Shown: positions 22,418-33,314 of the stretch, piece after piece
How positions within the stretch are numbered: the stretch's first letter is position 1
Layout of the letters: the number at the start of each line of letters is the position of its first letter
NCBI GenBank assembly: GCA_030248135.1
Contig: JASANC010000609.1
Coordinates: 1-64,000 of the forward strand
Reading direction: 5' to 3'
Length of the DNA stretch: 64,000 bases
Source: Theristus sp. LFF4_11
Lineage: Eukaryota; Nematoda; Chromadorea; Monhysterida; Xyalidae
The notes under the pieces: model-generated
Told to the model about the DNA's origin: nothing
Seen by the model: only the letters and a program-made list of their open reading frames with translations
The model's database searches: none
Program-made: the position numbers and the translations under genes

Positions 22418-22632
22418 AGCTCTGCGACCCGGTGCGTTTGCAGACGTCGAAAGGACATCAGTTTCATGCTTGAAGCGGCAATTCAAAATGGCCCTAGCGA
22501 CTTAACGATATCTTAAAGACATGACGGGTCACTTTACCAATTTTGAATTGTTTCCCGCGTCATGCATGAAACTGTTCACCTACATAAGCGCATTGAGTCT
22601 CGGCGCATTGAGTCTCGGAACTAAAATAGAAG
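22418..22632 (-). repeat. MITE family A copy
   Basis: Copy in reverse orientation with the AATTCAAAATGG, AATTTTGAATTG, TCATGCATGAAACTG and CGCATTGAGTCTCG blocks. The last block is tandemly doubled at the end. It lies inside the long-TIR element downstream of the Ly6-type gene. Confidence 0.8.
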
Positions 22633-23530
22633 ATAACAGTAAACTTATAAGTTTATAAACAATCACAATTATCACAGAAATTTCTTCATGATTACATCTT
22701 ATTCTTTCATCATTACATCCTACAGCATCACATTCATGAACATAACTAAGCGTTGTGTATCCAAAAGTGATGAGTTAACCAGAATAAGAATAAAAGGGTT
22801 GACCAACATAATGCATTTGCTTGTGTAAATGCAGCTGTCAAACGTCACCTGGTTTGACCACGTCTTGTCAGCAATTTGTATCGATTATCGCTCTCTCCTA
22901 TTGATTCAAAAATCATAATTATGCGAATCACATAGTACAAAACTCGCCAATATAGAACCGTTGAAATGCACAATTTGCATTTGTTGTTGATCCCAAAGCT
23001 GCTCAACAAACATGAAATGATTTGCAACACATTCAAGCAACAGTTTGTCACTTGAATGTGCCAGAAATAACAACAAAGTTCAAAAATCATAACTTCTGGA
23101 TCACCCTGTAACAGCATTATTCAAAACCCTGTATTGGCCACTATGCATGTTTATTGGCCACTATGTTATAGCTATTGGACACTTGTCCATAGGCATTGGC
23201 CACTCTGATATATGTCGTGGCCACTTTGGGATATGTTTTGGACACTATAACTAGCAGAAATGCAAATTTTCTCATGGCCACTATGCACGTTGGCCACTAT
23301 GCACCTAATTCGTGGAAACTATCAACGGTGGAAAACTAAAAAACTACTGAAGAACCTTCGATCATGGTGGATCTCGCTAATATATGCAACTAGCTGATCG
23401 GCTGGTCATAGCAACTCTCAGCGCTGATTGGTTGGTCATCACGTCATGTTCGCGTCATGTTGCTTTTTTTTCCAGATGGACTGTATTTCAAACTCAAAAC
23501 GCAGGTGCAAGTTCCGAGACTAAAACGACA

Positions 23531-23614
23531 TTCATGAAGCAGTATTTAGTGACGCGTAGTTGTGTTAAAGCATAGCTGCGCGGTCATTAAAAATTGCTTC
23601 ATGAATGCAGCATT
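23531..23614. repeat. MITE family C (short foldback) copy
   Basis: About 84-bp hairpin: ATTCATGAAGCAGTATTTAG at one end pairs with ATTGCTTCATGAATGCAGC at the other, and the centre holds CGCGTAG...CTGCGCGG complementary blocks. Confidence 0.8.
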
Positions 23615-23618
23615 ACAC

Positions 23619-23700
23619 TCACTTGGCTGTTTTGAACTGTCACATAAAGATTGTACTAGTTACCTTTCTACGTCTGCAAACGCATTGAATCCCAGAATTT
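23619..23700 (+). repeat. MITE family A, truncated copy
   Basis: Half copy with CACTTGGCTGTTTTGAACTG, CACATAAAGATTG and ACGTCTGCAAACGCATTGAA blocks, immediately next to a family C foldback. Confidence 0.65.
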
Positions 23701-24751
23701 AAAAAAATGATAATAAAAAATAACATAATTTGTTGTTCTTTCCAAAGCGACTAGAGCGTGGCTTAATATTTTGCCCATTTGACATTTCGCGCGACAAAAT
23801 CGCTTAGTGAACAAAATGGATTCATGTCACCGTGGGCATGAAAAGGGCGGTTTGATTTAGAAAAAAACAGACGTTTATCAAAGAAAGACCAAAACAGGAA
23901 TGTAATCGCGAAACGACCTTGAAGCTAGGTGACATCTTTTTACTGTGTTGATTTTGGTTATTTTGTTTGCTACAATCAAAAACGCAGTGCAGTGGCCCCG
24001 TTCTCTCATTCTCCCTTGGCGGGGACAAAACAGTGATTTCTAGTGCGTCGTTACACCCGGTTGAATAAACTGATCATTATTCGTTTTCACAGCGTTGAAT
24101 GAAGTGTTTTTTTCTTGGTTGAAAAATCGTTGCGACGCAGCACTTGATTTGTGATGCGACGGTGTTGCGTTGTTCAACTTTCAGTTTCGATTTCTTTTAA
24201 CTCCATTCAATTATGATGTTTGCTGAAAAAAAAGTTTCTAACTCATTATTTATTTATATAGTTGTGTTGTGACTTCTGCCACTGTGAGAGTTGCTGAACT
24301 TTTATATCAGTCCAGTTTCATTTTTTCTGCTTTTCCAATAGACGTTTGAACGCGCATGACCTGCGGTTGTGCTGAGAGCTCTCCCACTTCCCACACTCGT
24401 TCTCACTGGTCGCACGATTTTCACCTTCATGCATCGCTTCGATCTCTCGAGTAACAAAGTGCTGTTTCCGTCAGTTGCCTTGATTTTTGGTCGTCTGTGT
24501 CGCCCTTACGAAAGAAATAATGAAATCCCACATGAACTGCAGTGTTTTTTTTGTTTGTTAACATGTACCTGAAGCAGCGGATTTCGAAACTTGATCACAA
24601 GAAAAAAGAAAGAAAAAGTGCGTTCAAGATGCAGCGCACTACTATGTACATGTTTCTGCTCCGTATCGAGTTCACAAAACTTGTGATTTCTCGTTTGTAG
24701 TGCCTCTTGAGAGTGCATGTGCAATATGTTCGCACTTTTCTCGTTTCGCAG
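23701..24751. other. Spacer; 5' exons of the next gene expected but not identified
   Basis: The next gene's first recognised exon starts at an acceptor (TCGTTTCGCAG), so its start codon and first exon must lie upstream, perhaps here. No segment has a clear start plus in-phase donor. Confidence 0.35.
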
Positions 24752-26738
24752 AGCGACGCAACAAGTGGCTCGTTCTCGGTGCACCAGCAGCCAAACACGC
24801 CCGATCCACCCAGTCGTTATCCGGCGTTCAGTGACGTAAACTTCGGCAGCGAACGTCAGAGCCCCTTGGCAGCGCGTCCGTGGCAGCAGGTGAACCAGGA
24901 CGTGTCCGCGAAAATGATCGCGGCCTCCTCTGACTCGCCGCCGATCATTCCAAAACGGTTCGTTCGGCGATTTTTTCTCTGTTTCGAATATTTCATAACA
25001 TTTCACCTATTTTTTCGAATATGTTTTGGAACGTCGATGTTAGCCAAGCGGATCAACCTGGACCACATCAACTCTGATGATTTCCCTGTAACTTACTTAA
25101 GTCAGTGCTGTGTCGCTTATTTCATTATGGTAATCTTTTTTCATTCAACAGTGACTTGATTGTTACCGAACATTGATCGCATTGACTTACATTGAAACGG
25201 AAAAGCGCAGCACAAATTTCACTGTCAACGCAGTTTTTCTGATTTTTAATTTCATCGTTTTTGACATATTGGCAAAAACTAGCAAAAAAACACTAATTTT
25301 GTCGCACGCACAAAGTGCAGTAGTTTTCGAATTATGCCAGCAATTTCAGAGCTGAGGGATGTTGCGTGTGCCCTACTAAGATTATAATCTCTTTTTTGGT
25401 GTTATTGAGCAATGTTATTGGTATTGTGTCACTTCTATTATAGTGCTGATGTTTTCTTGTCAATCCGTGCGACAATGTTTATTCATCTTACACGTGTGTT
25501 TCAAACAAAACAACGATTATTACCAAATTTCAATCGTAAGTAAAAAAACTCCGCGAGCGTAAAAAAAAAATCACACAAAAAACTTTTTCAGCGACTACCA
25601 CGACCAGCTGCCACTGACGCAGCATGAGACACGCCAACCAGCTGGCGAACACGCTAAACGACGTCAACGCAGTGCCAGTAACAGCGGACAAATGCCAGAT
25701 GGAGCGATCGCAATCCCAGTGCAGCACGAGCATGCCCGCCAACCACCGCCGCCACCGCCGCCACCTCTGGCACATTTGACGGGGCCACACACGAACACGA
25801 CGTCAGCCAGTGACTCTGACGAACTGCAACAACACGCTGCGATTCAACACAATCACCATCAAAAGGACAACAAAAGTGACACGGCCTCGCAGACGCCGAA
25901 CGAGCACAACCAGTTGGTGCTGTACAATCCGCCACCGATGGCGCAACAATTTGGCGAGCCAGGTGCAGGTGCACTCTACGGGGCGTTGGTGCCAGCTGGC
26001 GCCATGCCACCGCCACCCGGCTACGGGCCACCATGGCCGACCGACCCGGGCCTACTGTTCACACCGAACGGGCCAATCTGCATGCCAATCGCTCCTCCCG
26101 GCGGATTCTTTGTGCCGCCGCCACCCCCACATCCGTTCATGTGCGAGCCGCCAAACACTCAGTTCGACATCAAACAGATGAAACGGCAAATGCAGCGCGC
26201 TCGTAGTCTGGAAGCGCTGCATCAAGCCGCTGCGTGGATGCCGCCGCCAGGTTAGCGCATTAAACTGCTTTCGTGCCTGACATACTGTATTTCCACTTAT
26301 GAAAACGTTGCACATCAACCGGTATGATCCACTGAACGCTGCTGTGTAACAATCGTGTCCGCCGGTTTTTTGTGCACCTGTCTCAATATTCTGTAACCCT
26401 ATTGCAACTTGTTTTCAGGCGCGCCGCCGCCGCCGTTTGCTTTCGCGCCGATGCTGGGCGGGCAGCCGGCTGCGGACGGGCTGTGTGCGGCAGCACTGCC
26501 ACAGAAACTGTCGCCGGGTGCGCTGTCACACCACCACAACAACAGTCAGAGTCCGCTGACAGCCGCGAAACACCAGCAGCAGCCGAAAAAGCGCGAGAAC
26601 GCGTGCTACGTCGTCTGCTGCAAGGGGCACACGCAGGTGCTCTGGATCGTGGTCGGCATCGTCATCGCCGGCGTCATCCTCGGCGTCGTGCTCGGGCTGA
26701 CGCTCGTCGACGACACGGACTACGACAGCACATTCTGA
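24752..26738 (+). CDS. Proline-rich single-pass membrane protein (5' exon missing)
   Basis: Three in-phase exons, 24752-24957, 25592-26250 and 26419-26738, give 395 residues to the stop. The long N-terminal region is disordered-looking: a Ser/Pro-rich start, poly-Pro runs (PPPPPPPP and PPPPPHPF), His/Gln-rich stretches, and YGPPWP/YGALVP motifs. Near the end a cysteine pair (ACYVVCCKGH) precedes one strongly hydrophobic helix (VLWIVVGIVIAGVILGVVLGLTL), followed by a short acidic tail DDTDYDSTF. Basic residues (QPKKREN) before the helix fit a cytoplasmic proline-rich side with a very short outside tail. Juxtamembrane cysteines may be lipidated. Poly-Pro runs suggest SH3, WW or profilin binding; I do not recognise the family. 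Confidence 0.7.
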
Positions 26739-27653
26739 CTGCGATAGCAAACATGTGGCACTTCGTTGAAAGAGTTTTATTATCGGCAATATGTTTGTGC
26801 TGAAAAACGTCGCTGTATGAAGCGACAGAAAACAATTGCAGCAGTTTTCATTTTTCAATAATAACTGAGCCGGTCGAACTGATGATGATCGGTTGTATTT
26901 GTTGCCGACCGCATATGGACTGTTTCGTTTTCACTCTGAAAATTTGAAGTACAATAGAACGAAACAAACAGCGTCTTTGAATCTTCGTTGCCCCCCCCCC
27001 CAATGACGTGACTTTTTGTGGATTTTGTTGCCTGCCCATTGAATTTTATCTGGCTTTGTGCCTTGCTTTTGAAATTTGATAACTCTTGATTATTGCAGTT
27101 TTTTGTGAATCGTCGAAATTTTTTCCCATTCATTCCGTCTCGCTGCTCGTCGTTTTCGTTCAAGAACAAAATTGAATTGCAACTTCTCCAGTGGTTAGTT
27201 TTGCCTGCTCTCTCATCCAATGTCGCTCTTCGGAACGTATTTATTTGCAATCCTGATTTTTTTACATTGAACGCAAATTGTTGTTTTGAATCTGAATTGA
27301 TTTCAAAGGTGTTTTAATGCAACAGAAAGCGGTTTTGTATTTGATTTGAATAAAAAAACTAACGGTAACACATGCACAGTTTATTCTGTTTCATTCAATA
27401 TTTTGTTGTGTGGTCGAATAATAAAGTTGTTGCCTTTTTGCGTATCACTATATCTCCAAAGATGACCGGGTTTTATAAATTTTCACCAACTTTGTGCTGA
27501 AACCCGCCTGTAAAGTTCTAAAATTCAAGAAAAATACGGTTTTGTTGTCAATGATTCGACAACCTTTTGGTTGGTCAAACTGTAGGCGGTTCTAGCCTCT
27601 TCACCGTCAGCGTATTGTGTTTTTGCCGTTTTCACAAGCGCGATATCGTGTGC
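26739..27653. other. Convergent 3' intergenic region
   Basis: A+T-rich stretch between the 3' ends of the proline-rich gene (plus) and the Kv channel (minus). It holds a C11 run at 26991 and no coding signal. AATAAT/AATAAA-like motifs at 26858-26863 and 27349-27354 could be polyadenylation signals. Confidence 0.4.
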
Positions 27654-30082
27654 TCACGTGTGTTCATTGTGCCGCAGACGCCTCGCATAACGCTGGAAGT
27701 CGTGTCTGAGTCGTTGTGCGTTTGCGTGCGTCCGCTGCTGATTGGTGACTGCCAGCCAACCACGCACCATCACCGGGATGGGCAACGCGAGCACGAGCAC
27801 ACCAGAGAAGATGCACACCGTTGCAATCACACGGCCAACTGCAAAAACATGCAACATTTGTTCCATGGGAGTGACATCCGAAAAATGCGGGGCGTCCGCA
27901 GATAGGCAGGCGTCCATAACTTTTTTGAGGCAACACGTTTTTAAACACAATACCGCATTGTCCGCCCATGTACGTGGCAATGCTGCGTGCTCTTACCGCC
28001 GGTCTGTACGATCATGTCACCATAGCCGACACGTGCCAGTGTTGTGAACGTCCACCAGAATGAGGCTGGAATTGACGTGAACGTGCTCTCGGGCTGGTCA
28101 GTCTCCAAGAAGAACACAAGACACGCGTAAAACATCACCATGCCTGCAAAGTCGTGTGTATGGTTCGGTGGTGCACGGAGTTCAGAAGGGACGGAACATG
28201 GCACAATGAAGTTAACACATTCGATTACTATCTTAAATGCAGTGTGCGGTATGTAGTATGTACGTAGTATGCATGGTGTTACTGGAAAATCTAGCGATCA
28301 TATTGACCATACTGATACCAAATAAACAATCGATGGGCGTACAGACAAAGCGGCTAGTTACACGAATGAAGACGCACAGAGCACGAGCATTGCGACCACA
28401 GCGAGCTGGTGTTTGCCGGCGTTCAGAGTGCGCCCGAAGGCACGCATGCCCGAGCTGTGTCTGCCGATCTTGAACACTCGCAGGATACGCGCCGTTTGCA
28501 GCATGCGCAATAGCAGCACGGTCGAGCGATACTGCTGCAATGATGGAGCACGAAATGGCTGATTAGACATGACACAATTTTTTTCAGGGAACAAGAAGCG
28601 CGCGAAATTTGAATGAAAGAGAAGACGTTCAGAAATTTAACTGTGCATCAAATTTGACGTGCTTTTTAAAATAATTGCTTCTTCGTTGTATTGTTTCTCC
28701 GCCCTTGCACGCACCATTGGGAAATATCTCGGCATTCTTCAAAAAGTCAACTTCTAGTCTGTGATTGATCCCCCATTGATGGATAATACGTACAAGGACT
28801 GCCTTCTTTGTTTGGTCATCCTGTAAACCATTGGTGCCAGGATTGGCGACAAAATGGCTTCGAACTTATGCGAACTTTATTTTACGTCCAACAAGAGCAT
28901 ATGAATCCAGCGCGCCTTGAGTTGCTCCATGGACAGATGCATCGCGTGCAGCACCATCTCGACGCAGTACGGCAGCACGGCCAACACCTCCAGCACGAAC
29001 GTCGAATGACGCAGCAGCCGAGCGCGACTGGGCGCCGTCGCCAGCTGCACGGCCACTTCCAGCACAAAGAACACGGCGCAGCAGTGCTCGACCACTCGGA
29101 TGACACGTCTGTCAACGGCGATGTCCGTGTCAACCACGTGGCTCAAATTGTCGCAACGTGTCGCAGTGGCTGGCGTCACACTGGCAGGTCGGTCGACTGT
29201 CTCTGTTGGACTGTCGTGTTCGCACGTCAACGACGACTCAACGATCATGTTTGCGATCGAGACGAACACGAATGCGATCGACGTCAGTGTGTACGCACGC
29301 GCTACGCACGACGAGTCCGGCTGCTCGATGCAACGCCACACCCTGTGACGCCAGCGCTTCAGCACGCCAACTGACCATGACGACCAGCTGGCGACTGCCG
29401 CTGACGGCTGCAACGGGTGCGTCTGCGTGGCGCTGCTCACGAACAACGCCGGGCGACCGCGAGGCCGCCGCGTGAACGCCAGACGCCGGCGAAATCGTGA
29501 ACCGATCGAACGACTCGACCGACGCGACGCCGCTGCCCGTGCGCTCGTCGCGTCATGCCGATTCGTGAGGACGCTCGCTGCACTTTCGTCGGCAGTGTCC
29601 AACTCGTCCATGCTAGCGAGTGGTACGCGCTCATAAGCGGCGTGTTCGTCCGTGTCGTCGTTGTCGCTCGTGTCACCGGACGACGACACCATCAAGAACT
29701 GCAGCTCCTTGTGCAACGGCTGACGACAGCAACTGGCGACGGCCGTCAGCGGCAGCTGCCAGTACTGCAGTTCGTGGTAGAAGTCGATGCTGCACATGCG
29801 CTGCGGCTTGTGCAACCGGCCGCAGACGAAATACTGGTAGATCGGCTCGAAGGTTTGCGGCGACCGCTCGAAAAAATACTCGGCGGTGTCGTCGATGAAT
29901 GAGTCCGCGATGCGCATGCGTCGTTCGTGGTCGCCGCGCACGAACTCGTGCAGGCGACTGCTGCCGCCGGTGGCGCGCCGTCGCAGCACCGTGCGCACGC
30001 GGATGCGAAACGAGCTGCCGCCAAAGTTCAACTTCACTTCGGTGTCGTCCGTTTGCGGTTGAGCGTCGCTGCCGCTTGACAT
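27654..30082 (-). CDS. Shab-like voltage-gated potassium channel subunit
   Basis: Four exons, 30082-28886, 28534-28378, 28143-27997 and 27838-27654, join in phase to 561 residues. N-terminal T1/BTB tetramerisation domain (VKLNFGGSSF...) has the full zinc-binding HX5CX20CC motif of Kv2-Kv4 channels. Then S1-S3, a large acidic/His-rich S1-S2 loop, the S4 voltage sensor (LLRMLQTARILRVFKIGRH), S5, pore and S6 with ALPIPV, the PxP kink. The pore reads TTLARVGYGD: the usual Thr-Thr before VGYGD is Ala-Arg, so the filter lacks its first Thr. The Kv2 post-S6 NNFSxFY motif is also absent, and the tail is short; its stop (ACGTGAGC) overlaps a possible donor. ATG 30082 was chosen because it directly precedes the T1 domain. 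Closest to Shab/EXP-2-type channels; it may be a modifier subunit and not a pore former. Confidence 0.88.
28570..28823. repeat. Dispersed repeat D, copy 2
   Basis: About 250 bp matching 12306-12550, inside intron 1 of the Kv gene. Shared blocks are GAAATTTGAATGAAAGA, CCCTTGCAC and GATTGATCCC. Confidence 0.7.
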
Positions 30083-30224
30083 GACCGACGCTGAATGCAG
30101 ACGGGCGGCAGCTAACGGCCAATTCGTGCACGACCTTATCCGGCACGCCATGTAAAATGTATGAACGCACCATGCTGAAGCGAACGTGCTGCATTGGTGT
30201 TTTCTGCTCCATGAATGAGATGTG

Positions 30225-30300
30225 TCATGACGTGACGTGGCGTGACGTGACGTGACGTGACGTGACGTGACGTGACGTGATGTGACGTGACGTGACGTGC
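30225..30300. repeat. TGACG pentamer microsatellite upstream of Kv gene
   Basis: About fifteen copies of TGACG in direct tandem, with two variants (TGGCG, TGATG), lying 143-218 bases upstream of the Kv start codon. TGACG is the half site of CREB/ATF-type bZIP factors. The array could act as a regulatory element, but a 5' UTR microsatellite is the simpler reading. Confidence 0.85.
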
Positions 30301-31752
30301 CGGATAAATTCTGCGTGCATGAATTGGCCTCAGCGGAACCGAACCAAAGTAATTGTTGGAACACTGAACGCAATCGGCAACGGGACGCAAATTACTTGGC
30401 TTTCCCTCGTTTTAACACGTCGGTCAACGCTGAGTTTGGTGGGTCGCTGCAAACCCGTTTCCCAAACAAAACGATTCACACTTTTTTAAAAGCCAGCACA
30501 AACTCCTTTCAATGGCTCTATCATCAAAAATGCATGTCCGATAATTGCTCTTGCTCACCCACGCTTGAATGTCGATGCATTTTTGATGGACTTTGAATTT
30601 AGGAAAGGTTGCCAAAAGAATGTCTTCGGGTAAAATATCGTGAACCCAAAAAAAGGATACGAATCTTGCGGTACGGTTTTATCGGTCTCGACACGATATC
30701 ACTTTCAACCAGCATTCATGAATATCAAAAAAGAGAAGAGAATGAATGAATAAAAAGTTAAAACAATGTAAAATGTATTTGCAGAAGCAGCTTTAAAACA
30801 AGCAAGGCCAAGCCGTGATGCGCCAGGACCAAAAAACCGCATCCGTAGTTCCAGAGTTTCGACATTCGTTGTTAGCACTGTTTTTTGCAATTATCGTTTT
30901 GTCGTGCACTACTTTTCTTTCCATGAATTTTGTTGCCGTCACTTATTTATTGACAGTTTGCAGCGCTCCGTGGCGTGCAGTCACCTGGTTGGTCGAGCAT
31001 CTGTCATTTGACCTCCTGCACGTTCGTTTTCCTCGCTTGTCTTATTTTTCCGGGAATTGGATTCTCGAAAAACATTTTTTGCATTTCTGTTTGTGTCGAA
31101 AAATGTTCTGAATTTCGACAATCGTCCACGTTTTAAATTTGACACCAAACGAACAGCTAGAAAATGTCCCAGTTATAACAAACCTGTTAATTGAAAAAGT
31201 TCACTCCAAGATGAATGCGTCAACGTCCTGTGGGTTTGGGATTAAAAACGAAAAATCGGTTTTTTTAAATCTCACTCAATAAAAAACGTCGTCGTCGTTG
31301 AAAAACAATATAAAAACAGCGCCTGAGGCACACGATTTTTTGTTCAAAAATTACAGCACCAAAATGATGTAGGAACGTGAAGCAAAACGTCACTGGGAAG
31401 AATCTGACGTTTTCATTGGCATTTTAAGCGGTTTCTTTTGAACAACATCTGCTTTAAAAAAAATCCCGTATCCAAACGAAACAAACAGCAGAAGCATGAG
31501 AGCCAGGTGCTGCCGACTAATCATGTGATCGTTTCAGAAAAGAAACGTCAGAAATGGTTTGGTTTTGAAAATGTTTTCAGAAAATCTTTAAAGAAACTAA
31601 GTATATCGCAAAAACACGCCCTAGCCATGACTAAAACCTGCAATGTGTCCGTTTTCGCTAACTGTGCAGCTGCTATACAAGAAGACAACAAATTGCCGAA
31701 GAATGGCACCAAAAAAAGCGAGTCACATTCAAAGCGGCGCGGGCGCCAGCAA
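30301..31752. other. Intergenic, no gene seen
   Basis: Region between the 5' end of the Kv gene and the 3' end of the kelch gene. Composition is spacer-like and open frames are short. AATAAA at 31277-31282 is on the plus strand only. Confidence 0.4.
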
Positions 31753-33314
31753 TCATAGGACGTTGTTGACGGCGACGGCACTGTGCTTCCACATGGCGTT
31801 CGCGATCGTGCTGTCCAGCATCGACCAGCTGTTGTTGCGCCAGTTGTATTTCTCGATCGTGTCGAGAAAACCGGCGCCGCCCGGGTAGCCGCCGATGGCG
31901 AACACCGAGTCACCAGCGAGCACCAGCTGCAGATTGTTGCGTTTCTGCAACATCGGCGCCACGTACGACCACTGCGCCGTCGCGAAATCGTAGCGTTCAC
32001 AGGTTGAACTCTGCTCGGCCGGACCGTCCGAGCCGCCGCAGACGAGAATGTGATCGTTGACGAGCACGGCGGCGTGACCCGCGCGTTCCGCCAGCGTCGG
32101 TGTGCCCTGCAGAGGAGACAATACGGCACACTGAAGCACAAGGCACGCTTCAATGGTGAAAACGGGAACGACTTTGCAAACATTGTACGAAACGCTTCAT
32201 CTTACCGGAAGCCAGACAAAAATGGTAGCCATATAATGGAAAACAAAACGGCCGATCTTGTTTGGTGGCCACCGTTTAGTAAAATCTTTGGAAATGGTTG
32301 TTTCAGTGGTCGAGCAGTGCGCGCGGCCGGTGTCAGCGACCGTCTCTTGCCGCAGACGCAGAGACTCACCTGGTACCACAGCTGTGTGTCCGCGTCGTAG
32401 ATGTGCATCTCGTGCGCTCTGCCGAGACACCAGCTGCCGATGATGTACAGCCGGTTGCGATGCACCACTGCCGCGCTGTACATTGAGCAAGCCGGCGTCC
32501 ACAGGCGCGTCCAGACAGTCGCCGCCGGATGCGCGAGCAGCTCACACGTGTGCAGACAGTTCACATCACCGATGATGTCGCAGCCGCACACGATCAACGA
32601 ATCGTTCAACACCGCAGCCACGTGCTCCTCGCGTGCCTCGATCATCGGCGCCGCCAGTGTCCACGTGTTCGTCGCCGGCTCGTACACGTCCACACGGTTG
32701 CTCGCTTGTCCGGTGACGTCACCACCGGTGATGTAGATCCGACCGCGCCACTCGACGGCGGCCGCGTCGAACCTCGCCATCGGCATCACCGTCTCCACCG
32801 TGGTGACGTTGATCGGCTGCGCCAGACGCGCCGCCGACTCGATCACCGTGAACTTCTGCACCGTCGGCGCGTACCGCCCGAAGATGAACACCGAGCCATC
32901 GGAGCCGCCTGGAACACGGGCGCACGGAGCGTTGCACTCTGGCGTAGTCTGGTACACTTCAGGGAGAAGGAACAAGTCAACAAAAGGTTCACGCGTGTTG
33001 TTGAGTTGTGCCAGTGGGCTCTGTACAGTCTGTCGCTCAAGATTTTATGAGCGACTGGTGAAATGTGGAGCCATGAAAAACGTTCGGGCACGTTGCCAAT
33101 TTTCGCTTGGCAAATCAGACTGTTGCATTTACTGTGCGTACGAACCATGATGACCAAGGAAGTCAGCGGTGGCACTGGCCGCATACGCAATGATGGCGAA
33201 CAGAATGACTGCGCACACGGTGACGCCGCCAGCAATGATCAGCCACTTGCGCTGCCTGTAGAACGGCAGCAGTTTGACATCGCGCGGCTCAAGCAGCTCG
33301 TGCGGATTGTTCAT
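31753..33314 (-). CDS. Type II membrane protein with extracellular kelch propeller
   Basis: Exons 33314-33146, 32908-32370 and 32106-31753 join in phase to 353 residues. A short basic N-terminus (LPFYRQRKW) is followed by one transmembrane helix (LIIAGGVTVCAVILFAIIAYAA, residues about 25-46) and no cleavage site, so the rest should be outside the cell or in the lumen. The remainder is a six-blade kelch propeller with recurring 'GG ... Y/V-x-P-A-T-x-x-W' blades (GGDVTG ... TNTWT, GGSDGP ... TAQWS, GGYPGG ... NNSWS). Extra cysteines (VCGCDIIGDVNCLHTC) fit disulphides in a secreted environment. There is no BTB domain, unlike KLHL ubiquitin adaptors. Membrane-tethered kelch domains are uncommon, and the partner is unknown. 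Confidence 0.82.

Larger units (their letters stand above)
20476..23304. mobile_element. Long-TIR transposon-like element carrying a Ly6-type gene
   Basis: Left terminal repeat is 20476-21537 (479 bp once an inserted MITE is removed) and right is 22834-23304 (471 bp), in inverted orientation. The outer ends read GTGYATAGTGGCC, with further TAGTGGCCA and TAGTGTCCA motifs repeated. The inner part of each arm begins TTACAGGGTGATCCAGAAG, a Tc1/mariner-like end, so the TIR may be composite. No transposase is present. The 1.3-kb centre holds a Ly6-type gene and a family A MITE. No clear target-site duplication was found at the outer ends. Confidence 0.8.

Noticed and set aside
23305..24751. H2B or another histone displaced from the H2A gene
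   Set aside because: No histone-fold coding sequence or second stem-loop was found on either strand.
29100..30212. Long frames antisense or out of frame to the Kv first exon
   Set aside because: GC-rich coding sequence opens other frames; only the Kv frame has T1 and membrane-segment motifs.
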